64,000 bases of DNA, taken from assembly GCA_047528285.1 (NCBI GenBank), contig CP180022.1, positions 620,001 through 684,000 on the forward strand. The letters run 5' to 3'. The notes below the pieces were generated by a model, which did no database searches, was not told the DNA's origin, and saw only the letters and a list, made by a program, of their open reading frames with translations. Made by a program: the position numbers and the translations under genes. This stretch comes from G047528285 sp047528285. Lineage in GTDB: Bacteria > Pseudomonadota > Gammaproteobacteria > Enterobacterales > Enterobacteriaceae. Below are positions 11,168 through 22,051 of the stretch, one piece after another (the first letter of the stretch is position 1; every line of letters starts with the position of its first letter).

Positions 11168-12738
11168 AAACAAAAATTCTCTTTTACTTTTACGTAGAAT
11201 ATGTAGATTCTATATATTTTTCTTTACGATGCATCAAAATTCATCATCCTGCACATTTCATAATATTCTACAAATATATGTATATCTATCATCTAGATCT
11301 AATTCTCTAAAATTACTAAAATAAGATTTATTATCTTAATAAATAACTTCACAGATACAATGATAGTAATGGATTTGAATCCTAATAGGATCGTAGCTAA
11401 TTTTTGTTGAATAAATTAGAATTACTGATAAATTCTATATCCATCGCCCATATTACTTATAACCACAAAGTCTGTAACCGCCACAGACATAGGATAAACT
11501 CCCCGTCAAACTTCTTTATAAGTATTGTTTTCTAAACAAATTTAAGAGCACAGCATTATGCATCTCTAACCATTGCATAATTAGGATGGTAATAGAAAAA
11601 CGAAACGAGTGAACTTGATAATCTACCTCTACTGGAAGTACCATAACTATATTGCTAAATACTTTAGAACAGATATTGAAAGATATCTCAGGAGATATAA
11701 TATTGATAGTAACTGATTAAAAAAAATACACACATTTATATATAAATATCTATTATCAACAATAAAAAGACACCTTGCATACAGCTTTTTTTCAAGAGGT
11801 AAAATATAACCCTCTTATAAAAAAAGTATAAATAACAATATCGTTAACTTCACAAGATTTTTATCTATTTATTTGAATAGTTTAATTAGCAAAAAAAATA
11901 AAGGGGAACTCAGAAAAACAGCTCTAAAAATATAAGTGCCTCAATCTTTTCACCATCCAGATCTTCCCTATTTCTTATCTTGAACAACAAGGAAGGTGAA
12001 TGAAGATGATAAGATGATTTCCTATTACAATGAAGAGTAACCAATATTACCTTACAAATTTCTATTCCTTACCACAACTTTATTTTTTAATTTTTTTCGA
12101 TCCATCATGTTTCTATGTTGTTTTTGCTCGACTCCATATATCGCATCTATCTTAGCAATAAAATATTCTTGACTCCACTGGAGCTACGGTTATGTAATTT
12201 TATTTTTTTAAATTTCTTTCTTTATCGTAAGCATGATCTCTATATATCGATTTAAAACATCATTGGTATTGTCAATTACTTCTAAAGTTATTTTTGGACC
12301 TTCAAATTAAAGATATTGATTATCAATCAAGCAAATCTCAGAATTTTTATTCTGAGATTTTAGAAAAATTCAGATTAATATCAGAGGATAAAGAAATGAA
12401 TTTTATTTAATTTAAAAGTTAATTATCCAGTTTCAGAATGAATAATCTAATGACGCATAATGATCTTATAAATAAATAGTATTATCTCTGTCCATAGATA
12501 CTTTATCCATCAACCTGCAGACAATAAAATAATCTAATACATGGGAAAAGATACTTATTGCCCACAACAACATGAGCAGTTAACTTTATGATACTTTATA
12601 AAAAGCGTTACTTACTCCCTTCCTAAGGGAAGGTTTCTTCTTCAGAAGAATAAGATGATTTCCTTACTATTTTTGACTTGTAATATCAAAAATATCATAC
12701 TTCATTCCGCTGTCTACTAAAAATCTATATATCAGTAA
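11168..12738. other. Spacer with short repeats
   Basis: No gene recognised; aspC, which follows ompF in E. coli, was not found. A related sequence of about 35-40 bases occurs twice (about 11989-12026 and 12626-12665), each with an AAGG-GAAGGT-like start and the shared 15-mer ATAAGATGATTTCCT. The second copy overlaps a small hairpin CCTTCC-TAAG-GGAAGG (12618-12633). Confidence 0.5.
12333..12360. repeat. 12-bp perfect hairpin, terminator-like
   Basis: AAATCTCAGAAT (12333-12344) pairs exactly with ATTCTGAGATTT (12349-12360) across TTTT, and T and A residues follow. It resembles a weak intrinsic terminator on the plus strand, but no gene ends just before it, so it may belong to a vanished gene. 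Confidence 0.45.
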
Positions 12739-12912
12739 AATGGAATTCTTAACGATGTACTAGGATACGTGAATCTGCAATTTAATATAGATTATCGCCA
12801 ACGCTATCTCACAAAACTTGATGAACAACTGGCTAGTTTTTATCAGGCGATAAATAATTTATCGCTGCTAAGCAGCAAAAAACAAGCAATAATTCTTAAT
12901 AATTTTTATTAG
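12739..12912 (+). other. Unassigned coding-like open frame (possible gene 3' end)
   Basis: An open stretch of 57 codons without ATG reads in part NIDYRQRYLTKLDEQL and ASFYQAINNLSLLSSKKQ, then stops at 12910. It looks more protein-like than its AT-rich surroundings and lies just upstream of the THI5-like gene in the same direction. It may be the tail of a decayed upstream gene; a TenA tail was considered but the match is too weak. A GTG at 12769 could start a 47-residue peptide. Confidence 0.3.
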
Positions 12913-13021
12913 AACAGTTCCATAATAAGAATAAAGCTAAGCAATAAATGTGCGCAAGAAGATTGCTTGGCGCATATTTAATATATTATTACTACAAAAA
13001 CAAAGTAAGAGACAACAAATA

Positions 13022-14068
13022 ATGATGAACTGTTGGTTATTCTTGAAAAAAATGTCTATCATTGCTATTGCTGCAGTAATATGGATAGGAGTGCCTTTTA
13101 TGCAAACATTTGCAGCACCTATCCCAGTAAAAATAACTTTTGTACAAGAATGGCCAGTAGCAGATGGTTTCTGGATTCCATGGACGCTAGGAATTAGCAA
13201 GGGATTTTACAAAGATGAGGGCATTCTTCTTAATATAGTAGCACCGCCAACCGTATCCGATACCATGAAGTACTTAGCTACAGGACGTGCAGATGTGGCA
13301 TTTACTACAATTATGGATATTATTTTTGCTAAAGAACAAGGTGGGCCGGTCATATCTATCGGCCGTTATGGCACTAGAAACAACTGGGGTATTTTTACCT
13401 CCCCACCTACTAGTGAGAGAGAGGAGAAGAGAGGGGGAGTAGAGCAGAAGATTACGCTATCATCGTGTATACAAGGAAAACGTATCGGTATTTATAACGA
13501 TGCTTGGACGAAGGCCCAGTTATCATTAATGTTAAAAAGTGCCGGGATGACCCTGAAGGATATCCAGATGGTTGCCGCCGCTGATAATACCGTACCTCTT
13601 CTATTGAAAAAACGGGTAGACGCCATAACCGGGATTACTAATGTTGAAGGTACGGAAATTAGAATAGCTTGGAAACAAACACCAAAATTTTTCCCTGCTA
13701 TCCAGCATGGTGTACCAAACACGCCAATATTTATGTTTGCCGCCAATCAACATTGGCTGAAAAAGTGCCCACAACTAGCAAAAAAATTTATGAGCGCTAC
13801 CGAACGTAGTTTACGCTATGCCATCGAGCATCCAGATGAGGCTAGCGCATCATTCTCAGCTAAATACTGTAAATCTTATAAGGAAAATTTCATTAAACAA
13901 CAGTGGAAAGATACAATAAAAATACTAGGTGCTCCCAACGAAAATCAGATGAAGCAAAACAATAAAACCTGGCGTGATATACTAGACGCAGCCTTTTCAC
14001 TCGGCATAGTGAAAAAAAAGATGGAGGTTAGTCAGTATTACACTAATGCATATTTACCTCAAAGCTAA
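13022..14068 (+). CDS. THI5/NMT1-like periplasmic substrate-binding protein (ThiY-like)
   Basis: ABC-transporter substrate-binding protein of the NMT1/THI5 family, whose bacterial ThiY members bind thiamine pyrimidine precursors. From ATG 13022 the protein has 348 residues. It begins with a charged then hydrophobic signal peptide (MMNCWLFLKKMSIIAI...) that probably ends at QTFA before APIPVKITFVQEWPVADGFW. The family pattern of a ligand aromatic region, GISKGFYKDEGI, and TGRADVAFT is clear. The frame stays open upstream to a GTG at 12950, but that would put 24 charged residues before the signal, so 13022 is preferred. No ThiX permease or ThiZ ATPase is in the window. The stretch SPPTSEREEKRGG is encoded by a purine-rich tract and looks like an insertion. 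The ligand is inferred from family only; other THI5-like proteins bind other small molecules. Confidence 0.8.
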   Translation: MMNCWLFLKKMSIIAIAAVIWIGVPFMQTFAAPIPVKITFVQEWPVADGFWIPWTLGISKGFYKDEGILLNIVAPPTVSDTMKYLATGRADVAFTTIMDIIFAKEQGGPVISIGRYGTRNNWGIFTSPPTSEREEKRGGVEQKITLSSCIQGKRIGIYNDAWTKAQLSLMLKSAGMTLKDIQMVAAADNTVPLLLKKRVDAITGITNVEGTEIRIAWKQTPKFFPAIQHGVPNTPIFMFAANQHWLKKCPQLAKKFMSATERSLRYAIEHPDEASASFSAKYCKSYKENFIKQQWKDTIKILGAPNENQMKQNNKTWRDILDAAFSLGIVKKKMEVSQYYTNAYLPQS

Positions 14069-17000
14069 ATAATATATCTATTATCTAACCTTTAATTTTC
14101 GCACAACTACGACTTCTATTTGATTTAAGCGATAATGGGAAATAGAATGGCCCATAAAAATAAGCAACGTCTTGGAAAAATCGTGAAAAGAAAAGAGAGT
14201 CCTTCAATTTTCATCCCAAATCATTCCAAGATCAATCATGGCATCCAGTCATCTATTAACAACATGCAAAGTCCTGCTTTACCAAGTTAGATAATTTTTA
14301 TTCATCAAAAATATAAAATATTTTATAAAATCCTTAAGATACCATATATTTTTTCATTAACCTCATTCAAAAATAAATCACATACTAGATAATCTAGACG
14401 CACTATATTGTAATGAATATTTACAACACATTATCACCAAATAAACAGAAGTTATTTATTTAATGAATAACATATTTTATTTCAAAAAATACTTTTAGAT
14501 TATTTTTACTAATTTTGATGTTTCAATCTCTTTATAATTACAAAAATTATTGCCTAATACACTTTTGCAAATCAATGACCTATATTCATTTCGCAAGGAT
14601 TACATCTTATAAAACTAATTTTACTGAAATTTATTGATTTCATATTCACATCATAATCGATTATACAGTAATTGTCTTTTTATTTCTTCAGCACATTTTC
14701 TCTACACCCACACCCTCCACTATAAACCACAAAATGATCATTAACGATTCCAATGCAGTGAGTGCCAGTTGATGTTCATCATAGATTATTCGATTTAGCA
14801 CTCAAGCTGATTCAATAAAAACCTAATTATAACGACAACATCTATTCACATATAACATCTTCTCCTCCAGATTTTTTCTTTTTGAATCAAGCCCCGTTAT
14901 TTGAATATAATTAGTTTTCTAAATATCATGTATATGATTTAAATAAATTTAGATATTTAACCTACTCGACAAAATTAGATAAAACAAATTTTAGAAAGTC
15001 TATTATCGCGCTTTGCCCATCTATTAGAAATCTATTATTATATCAATACGTCGTACGTATATATCACCTTACAACATATATTTCCAGAACCTTCACCTGG
15101 CCACATAACTCCTCGAAATTTTTTTCTGTTTCAATAAAATCCGCACTCTCTATTTCATTTGGCTATTTCTGTGATTTTCTCAAAATTAAAATTTACAATA
15201 TTCTCAATAAAACATCTCACAGATGAAAAACCACATACCATAGAAAACCACGAAGAAACATTTTGAATTAAAAACATGGTCATTATAGGCATTTCGCATT
15301 TGCGAAAGAAACCATCTTTCGACTAATAAAAACACTCATCGTATCTGGGATCAACAAAAAATTTCCTAGACAAACAATGTTCAAATTATAAAAGATAAAT
15401 CCGGAAATATTTAATTACTATATAACTCAATAATCGTTCAGAATAGATGATATCTATTTAATATATAAACACATAAAAATCATGCTCTATAATATGAAAG
15501 TTATTTACATTAATCTCTAAAAATCACGATTAAAAATATATTTCTTCCGTTGTGAACATAAAATTTTTGAAAGAATTTGATATATACTATTTTCCTAATT
15601 AGATGAGTGTCTTAATAACAATAATTATACCTATCAACGGTAGCCAATACTGCAAACAAAAATTTTGCAACACCTTTCTATTCTTCTTACGAAAAAAAAG
15701 CAAATTTCAGAGAAATTGGAAATAACGAATATTTTTTCATAAAAATAGCCTTCTTGATTGAAATAATTCCATCCGGAAAAATATAAAAAGATTTCTATTA
15801 ATAGCGCCTATTAAATTTTCTAATGTAAAAGAAATATATTGATATGACGTAACCAATAACGTTCCAAATATAAAGAAATAGCCAAAAGCCACGTACTTAC
15901 ATATAAAAACAGTAGCCATGTCATATAAATTTGATACGGAGAAATAGAGGCTATTTATAAAAATTATGCACTACTTAAGTTAATAGCTTGTAAAGCTAGC
16001 CAATTTTTACAAACTGAATCCACCGGAAACAATTAACGAAACTGCACTACAAGTGCTTCTTTAAATATAAGAAAAACCCGGCTAAAACTAGAAGTTGAAA
16101 TACAAAGAAAAAATACTTGTAAAGTTTAACTTTATTGATATTTATCAAACTCTGATTATGTTAACATTTTTTTAAATTAACAATCACGAGAAAGAAATTT
16201 AACTTGTATACATATATTTATAATATATCGCTCTATATACTTGATATATTTTTCTTCCTACATAAGAAACTAATTCTAAAAAAATCTTATAAATTAACAT
16301 ATATCGATTATACAAAAAATTTCATAGAATTAACTTACAGTATTAATTGTCGTATTAGAGTATATATGTTATTCAACAATAACATGATTAAAAACAAAAT
16401 TTTTATACAAAACAAGCGTTAAATAAAACATGGAAGTGCTTTTCACTACATATTTTAAGAGCATGATTTATATTTTTAAAGCAAATAACAAGTACAACTT
16501 TAAAGTTGTAATATCGTTAACCTGATTTTAATAAATTTTAAATGCATAAGAACAACAGTCAAAATATTGTGATCAAATACTTATCTTCAATAGAATTGCT
16601 TGTATACAACATAATTTCATTACAAGATCGGATCTACTATTCCATATCTCACGACTAGTACACTGCAAAGATTTTATTTTAAATTAAAAATGTGACTTTT
16701 GTTCTCTGATAAAAATAGTAATTAAGTAATTTTAAATTTACATTATATTTTTATCTTTTAAAAATCATAAAATAAAAAACAAAATAATAGTTAACGCATT
16801 TCCAGTTATCTGGAGTGAATACATTCTGAAATTTTTCACTATGATCGCATATATAATACATAAATATATCAGAAATAATAGATAAAAATTATTAATTTAA
16901 AAACTCTTATTCTTCTTTTTGGGGGGGTTCTGTCTTTATGAACATATAAAATAGCTCAATAATAGATGGATCTTTATCCGAGTTAAAGAAATAAAAATTT

Positions 17001-17813
17001 CAAACCTACAAGTATATTTTTTATTCATAATAATATAAAATTTATTGATTTCAATTCTTCTATATTATTTAAATTTATTTTTGATGTTAACTCTAGTCAT
17101 TGCAATTGGTTTAATGAAATTTAATATAAAAGTAATTCACTAAATATTATATCGATAAGTAATGTTTTAAAATATTTTTATTCATTTTCCATATCGAGCA
17201 TAATAACTTAACAAATGTAAACATAATAATCGTTTACATATCAATATGTAATATCTTGGTATTATAAAATATCTACATAGGTAGTAGAGTTTATATCTCT
17301 CTATCAATGCTATTTTATTATATATTTAAAAATTAAGAGATACGCAGAGACACATGGTGTAATGAAGCACTTTTCTATGGCAATACAAAACCCTAGACTT
17401 TTCTGTCTATTTTATAAAAATAATCACATAAACCAAAGTTTTGTATAAACTCATATTTTAATTGAAAATATATGATTAATTTATAAATTATTGATTTTAA
17501 AAATTAAAAAGCACTTCATACTGTTTTATTATAAAATTTACTTTGAAAATCAGATATAATACATATTAAAAATAATTAGATTTAATATAACTATATTTCA
17601 TAAAATTTTTAAACAATAAATATCAACCTTATATGCCAATTTATTTAATACTTAATGGACGTATAATTCGTAATGGCATATCAAAATAGATATCTAAAAA
17701 ATTTTTTTATAGGATATATAATAATTTATTAAAATATATTAAAATCTCCAACTTAATTATCTACCCTGTTTTATACATTTAATCCCGCTTAAATCTTATT
17801 AATGATTTTTATT
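14069..17813. other. Spacer without recognisable gene
   Basis: About 3.7 kb of very AT-rich DNA downstream of both the THI5-like gene and the minus-strand groEL. A 72-codon frame at 16204-16422 is dominated by Ile, Tyr, Lys and Asn and looks random. A run of seven G at 16921-16927 stands out against the composition. No relic was recognised. Confidence 0.6.
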
Positions 17814-17852
17814 AAAAACCCCCAGAAAGCCTGAGCTTAACTGAGGGTTTTT
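17814..17852 (-). terminator. Rho-independent terminator of groEL
   Basis: On the minus strand an AAAACCC arm pairs with GGGTTTTT around an inner TCAG/CTGA-type stem and ends in a T run. It begins about 40 bases after the groEL stop codon. Confidence 0.88.
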
Positions 17853-17890
17853 ACGTTACCAACAGATGTTTGGAAAACAGGGGATATCTA

Positions 17891-19543
17891 TTACATCATA
17901 CCGCCCATGCCGCCGCCCATACCGCCTCCGCCCATACCACTACTGCCAAGATCAGCCTTATCTTCCTTTGGCAAGTCAGTCACCATACATTCAGTAGTGA
18001 TCATTAGGCCAGCGATGGAAGCTGCATATTGCAGCGCGGAACGAGTTACCTTTGTTGGATCCAGGATTCCCATATCGATCATATTACCATATTCTTCGGT
18101 AGCCGCATTGTAACCAGTATTACCTTCACCAGCTTTCACTTTATTTGCGATAACAGAAGATTCTTCCCCGGCATTAGCAACAATCTGACGCAATGGTGCT
18201 TCCATTGCGCGACGCGCAACTTTAATACCGACGTTTTGATCTGCGTTATCACCACGTAGGTTAGCAATACTGTTGGCTACGCGAATCAGTGCAACCCCGC
18301 CGCCAGCAACTACTCCTTCCTCTACTGCTGCACGAGTGGCATGCAGCGCATCTTCAACGCGTGCTTTCTTCTCTTTCATTGCAACTTCAGTCGCAGCACC
18401 AACTTTTATAACCGCAACACCGCCAGCTAATTTAGCTACACGTTCTTGCAGTTTTTCACGATCGTAATCAGAAGTGGCTTCATCGCGCTGCTGGTTAATT
18501 TGTGCAATACGGCTATCAATAAGCCCCTTTTTACCCGTACCATCAATGATGGTGGTTGCATCTTTAGTGATAAGAACACGTTTAGCCTGACCCATATCTT
18601 CCAAAGAAGCCTTTTCCAGTTCGAGACCAATTTCTTCGGAAATAACAGTACCTGCGGTCAAAATAGCAATATCCTGCAACATAGCCTTACGGCGATCTCC
18701 GAAGCCAGGAGCCTTTACAGCCGCCACTTTTACAATACCGCGCATGGTATTTACTACAAGTGTAGCCAGTGCTTCGCCTTCAACATCTTCAGCAATAATC
18801 AGCAAAGGTTTACCTGCTTTAGCAACGGCCTCCAATACAGGAAGCATCTCACGAATATTAGAGATTTTCTTGTCGGCAAGTAAAATAAATGGGTTTTCTA
18901 ATTCCACTGCACCAGTTTCTGGCTTATTGACAAAATACGGGGAGAGATAACCGCGATCAAACTGCATCCCTTCAACAACGTCCAGCTCATCTTGCAACCC
19001 AGAACCTTCTTCTACGGTTATAACGCCTTCTTTACCCACTTTAGCCATAGCTTCTGCAATTAGTTTTCCTACAGTTTCATCAGCATTAGCAGAAATAGTC
19101 CCTACCTGAGCAATCGCTTTAGGATCAGAACAAGGTACGGATAGTTTTTTCAGTTCTTCCACAGCTGCGATAACAGCTTTATCAATGCCTCGTTTCAAAT
19201 CCATGGGATTCATACCGGCTGCTACGGTTTTTAAACCCTCATTAACGATAGACTGGGCCAACACAGTCGCAGTGGTGGTCCCATCACCTGCAGCGTCATT
19301 AGCTTTAGAAGCAACTTCTTTTACCATCTGGGCGCCCATGTTCTCAAACTTATCTTCCAGTTCAATCTCACGTGCAACGAGAACGCCGTCTTTGGTAATG
19401 ATAGGTGAACCGAAGGATTTATCCAGAACTACGTTACGACCTTTTGGACCCAGAGTCACTTTGACTGCATCGGCTAGAATATTTACGCCACGGAGCAATT
19501 TTACACGGGCGTCATTACCGAATTTCACATCTTTAGCTGCCAT
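17891..19543 (-). CDS. groEL: Chaperonin GroEL (Hsp60)
   Basis: Large chaperonin subunit forming the double-ring folding chamber with ATP and GroES. The 550 residues compare with 548 in E. coli. The N-terminus MAAKDVKFGNDARVKLLRGV, the nucleotide-binding GDGTTTATVLA near residue 87, the apical GAVELENPFILLADKKI region and the equatorial VVAGGGVALIRV are all present. The C-terminus keeps the disordered Gly-Gly-Met tail (GMGGGGMGGGMGGMM). AAGGAAAA precedes the start. It is the second gene of groES-groEL with a 46-base gap. It is one of the best-conserved proteins here, and in endosymbionts GroEL is commonly abundant and thought to buffer destabilised proteins. Confidence 0.99.
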   Translation of the reverse strand: MAAKDVKFGNDARVKLLRGVNILADAVKVTLGPKGRNVVLDKSFGSPIITKDGVLVAREIELEDKFENMGAQMVKEVASKANDAAGDGTTTATVLAQSIVNEGLKTVAAGMNPMDLKRGIDKAVIAAVEELKKLSVPCSDPKAIAQVGTISANADETVGKLIAEAMAKVGKEGVITVEEGSGLQDELDVVEGMQFDRGYLSPYFVNKPETGAVELENPFILLADKKISNIREMLPVLEAVAKAGKPLLIIAEDVEGEALATLVVNTMRGIVKVAAVKAPGFGDRRKAMLQDIAILTAGTVISEEIGLELEKASLEDMGQAKRVLITKDATTIIDGTGKKGLIDSRIAQINQQRDEATSDYDREKLQERVAKLAGGVAVIKVGAATEVAMKEKKARVEDALHATRAAVEEGVVAGGGVALIRVANSIANLRGDNADQNVGIKVARRAMEAPLRQIVANAGEESSVIANKVKAGEGNTGYNAATEEYGNMIDMGILDPTKVTRSALQYAASIAGLMITTECMVTDLPKEDKADLGSSGMGGGGMGGGMGGMM

Positions 19544-19589
19544 TTTTATTTTCCTTAAATTCGTTCAGATCAGATGATTAACGCGCGGA

Positions 19590-19883
19590 TTATTTCTCAA
19601 CAATAGCTAGAATGTTGCTTTCAGGCATAATCAGCACTTCATCGTTGTCGATTTTCTCTATTTCCACGCCATATCCGTCATTGAAAATCACGATGTCGCC
19701 AACTTTTACGTCCAGCGCTTTCACCTCGCCGTTTTCTAGAATACGGCCGTGCCCCACAGCTAATACTTCACCACGAGTAGATTTTCCAGCCGCAGAGCCA
19801 GTTAAGACAATGCCTCCCGCAGACTTGGCTTCAACTTCTTTACGCTTAATAATAACGCGATCATGTAATGGACGAATTTTCAT
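19590..19883 (-). CDS. groES: Co-chaperonin GroES
   Basis: Heptameric lid for GroEL, 97 residues as in E. coli. It begins MKIRPLHDRVIIKRKEVEAK, has the mobile loop SAGGIVLTGSAAGKSTRGEV that docks on GroEL, and ends NILAIVEK. The reading frame is open 63 bases further upstream, but the ATG at 19883 has a strong AAAGGAGAG ribosome-binding site and matches the family start. It is co-transcribed with groEL from a heat-shock-type promoter. Confidence 0.98.
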   Translation of the reverse strand: MKIRPLHDRVIIKRKEVEAKSAGGIVLTGSAAGKSTRGEVLAVGHGRILENGEVKALDVKVGDIVIFNDGYGVEIEKIDNDEVLIMPESNILAIVEK

Positions 19884-19969
19884 TGATAGCTCTCCTTTGA
19901 GAAAGTCCGTATCAGTTTTTTTAGAATGAAAGCTAGGCAATATCAACTGCCGCAGCCTCGTGGTATTTA

Positions 19970-19999
19970 ATATTAGGGCATTCAGTAAGGCTTCAAGGG
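19970..19999 (-). promoter_or_regulatory. Sigma-32-like heat-shock promoter of groESL
   Basis: On the minus strand CCCTTGAAG (19991-19999) and CCCTAATAT (19970-19978) have the spacing of a sigma-32 promoter (consensus CTTGAA then CCCCAT-T). The -35 element is essentially intact. The -10 has drifted toward a TAATAT-like, sigma-70-readable sequence. Transcription would begin about 80 bases before groES. Confidence 0.75.
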
Positions 20000-20405
20000 G
20001 TGTGGGATTTTTTTTGCTAAAAAATCTAACTGTGAGTAAACCATAAATAATTTAATACCAATTTAACCAACAACTTATAAACCTATTACCCCTGCTTTTT
20101 TGATCTACTGATCTTATGCTTCAATAAGTATTAGTACACGACAATTTTTTATAATACCATAAGAATAGTTGCAATAACAAGTCTCCATCTGCAAGAAGAG
20201 TGTAGCCGTTGACGACCGAATCGCACTGAATGCACAGATATAGTATCAAATACTAGTTTATGATTTCATATCAAATTGATGTTTATATTAAAAACGTCAA
20301 CAGACAAACTAAATGAGTAACTCATCCCCTGTGCAAACAAAAAATTTAATTAACGAAAATATTCGGATTATTTTATTTACAAATATTTTTCGATATAGGA
20401 CAGAA

Positions 20406-20690
20406 TTAATCTGCTTTTTCTTCAAAAAATCTTCTCACGACATTCCTAATAAAAAATACATCAATAAATGACAAAGAAATCACCAGCAGCAACCCTGCAC
20501 TAATCTTTTCAAGAACCATAGATATTTATGTCTTTATCGCAATACCTGCTATTATTTTATGGTTTTGTCATGATTAATCCATCGATGAAATCGATACCGC
20601 CTCATCTCTTAATAGCAAATATTGTTTAAACAACACGTTATACCCCTCTAACTTCAATGAGAAAAATTCTAGCTATAGCATAAAATTAAC
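20406..20690 (-). pseudogene. fxsA: fxsA pseudogene (inner-membrane protein)
   Basis: On the minus strand a frame ending at 20406 reads ISAGLLLVISLSFIDVFF, which matches the FxsA stretch IIAGLLLLLPGFFTDFLG. Further upstream a piece resembling FxsA's ISIFIQVAHVLG transmembrane segment can be seen but the frame is broken. Position and orientation immediately upstream of groES are the same as in E. coli (fxsA-groES-groEL), which supports the call. Limits are approximate. Confidence 0.5.
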
Positions 20691-21279
20691 CTACGCTACA
20701 CACTTGAAGGTGTATAGTGTTTTCCTAATAATCAAAAATTAGTTTTAAAAGATCAAGGAAGAGATTCTTAATCATTAAAATCTAGAATATTATACTTATA
20801 GTATAATATTAGCATTCTTCTGTTTTTCAAAAGTTGGTTTATACTCATTTTATGTCTATCACACAACATCAGAGTTGAATTATCTAATTACAAGTGGGTG
20901 ATATTGTTTTGTTGATAGTCTCTAATAATTACTTAGCTTTATTTATAAAAAATAAAAGAAATTTTTCTGAATTATTCAGAATACAGTTAGCTGATATCGG
21001 GCTTTAAACTAAGCCATGGTACTTTAAAAATCCTTATTGCTTTAAAACAAGCAGAAAATAAAATAATCATCATTAATTAAAATCACTTAATATTCTCTAT
21101 TTTTAGATTATCTATTGAAAATGGGATCTTATGAAAATTAGATTAAATCCTGATAATTAATTGTAAAAGGAGTTTTCTTGGACATAAGATGACAGAAGAA
21201 TTGAATTTAATTGAAATTAAAATAAATAATAGATTCTTATGTAAATAAGAATGTCTGATATATAACTTTTTTTGATGGG
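20691..21279. other. Spacer between fxsA relic and tRNA-Phe
   Basis: No gene is supported. An 11-bp perfect hairpin is present: AATATTATACT (20786-20796) and AGTATAATATT (20800-20810). The stretch just downstream of the tRNA on the minus strand has no clear terminator. Confidence 0.5.
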
Positions 21280-21355
21280 TGGTGCCCGGACTCGGAATCG
21301 AACCAAGGACACGAGAATCTTCAATCCCCTGCTCTACCAACTGAGCTATCCGGGC
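21280..21355 (-). tRNA. pheT-like tRNA-Phe: tRNA-Phe (GAA)
   Basis: A 76-nt cloverleaf on the minus strand with encoded CCA. The acceptor GCCCGGA pairs with TCCGGGC, followed by ACCA. The D arm is GCTC-AGTTGGTA-GAGC. The T arm contains GGTTCGATTCC. The anticodon loop reads TTGAAGA, giving anticodon GAA. The sequence matches E. coli tRNA-Phe nearly throughout, but position 37 is G instead of A, and the anticodon stem has two G-U pairs (TTCTC in place of TCCCC). A strong promoter lies directly upstream. Confidence 0.97.
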
Positions 21356-21363
21356 AACGGCGC

Positions 21364-21392
21364 ATTAAAACGTACTCTCTAAATTTCGTCAA
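21364..21392 (-). promoter_or_regulatory. Sigma-70 promoter of tRNA-Phe with GC-rich discriminator
   Basis: On the minus strand TTGACG (21387-21392), a 17-base spacer, TTTAAT (21364-21369), then GCGCC before the likely start. A GC-rich discriminator next to a good -35 is typical of stable-RNA promoters under stringent (ppGpp/DksA) control. Its retention is notable because spoT is dead in this window. Confidence 0.8.
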
Positions 21393-21976
21393 TATATTTA
21401 TACAAAAATCGTTTCTAATATCTAAATTTTCAGTCAATATCACAAAATAAGCTAAAAGCTTTAATTTTTCCAGATTAACTTAATTATAAATATCCCTCAA
21501 AAACTGAGAAGTATATAACAAAATCCATTATTATTGAATGATATATCACCACTTCTAAACTATTAAATAAAACCTATAACACAATTTACTTTTTAAAAGT
21601 AGAAACTATACATCATTTTATCGTTAAAAAGTATATAATCATCCATCATTAACAACAAATTTTAGTTCCTAACTTCCAATTTCAAACACACGCAATCAAT
21701 ACATTATATATTTGTATATATAATATTCCTGATTATTTAAATTAAAAATTTTTGCCACCACGAAAAATGTATCTAATGCCTTCACTACATTGTAACATTG
21801 ATCTTAAAACCTGAATATATATTCGATAGTTTTATTCTATCCTTACTCCAGAAATAGGTACACTATCAATCCTAATTTTAACCGTCGGATTTTCTAGGAT
21901 TTACAAACGATCTATAATTTCAGAAAGTTCTAAATATTTTCTTAAAAATTGATTCTTACTATTACTCCGCTAGCGA
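21393..21976. other. Spacer between tRNA-Phe and gpmA
   Basis: About 580 bases of AT-rich DNA. I see no gene, relic or repeat in it. Confidence 0.6.
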
Positions 21977-22005
21977 TTGCTACTAATATAAACTGACCAT
22001 ATAAT
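21977..22005 (+). promoter_or_regulatory. Putative sigma-70 promoter of gpmA
   Basis: TTGCTA (21977-21982), a 17-base spacer and a perfect TATAAT (22000-22005), placed about 47 bases upstream of the gpmA start codon. No operator is recognised. Confidence 0.6.
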
Positions 22006-22051
22006 ATGCAGGACTATCATAAAATGATAAGCCTTAGAAAGGAGTTTGGTC

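Noticed and set aside
12950..13021. Upstream GTG start for the THI5-like protein
   Set aside because: It would add 24 mostly basic residues before the signal peptide; the ATG at 13022 gives a normal secretory N-terminus.
16204..16422. 72-codon plus-strand frame as a small membrane protein
   Set aside because: Composition is what random AT-rich DNA gives (Ile, Tyr, Lys, Asn), with no ribosome-binding site.
21143..21340. 65-codon minus-strand open frame
   Set aside because: It overlaps tRNA-Phe and is an accident of the tRNA sequence.
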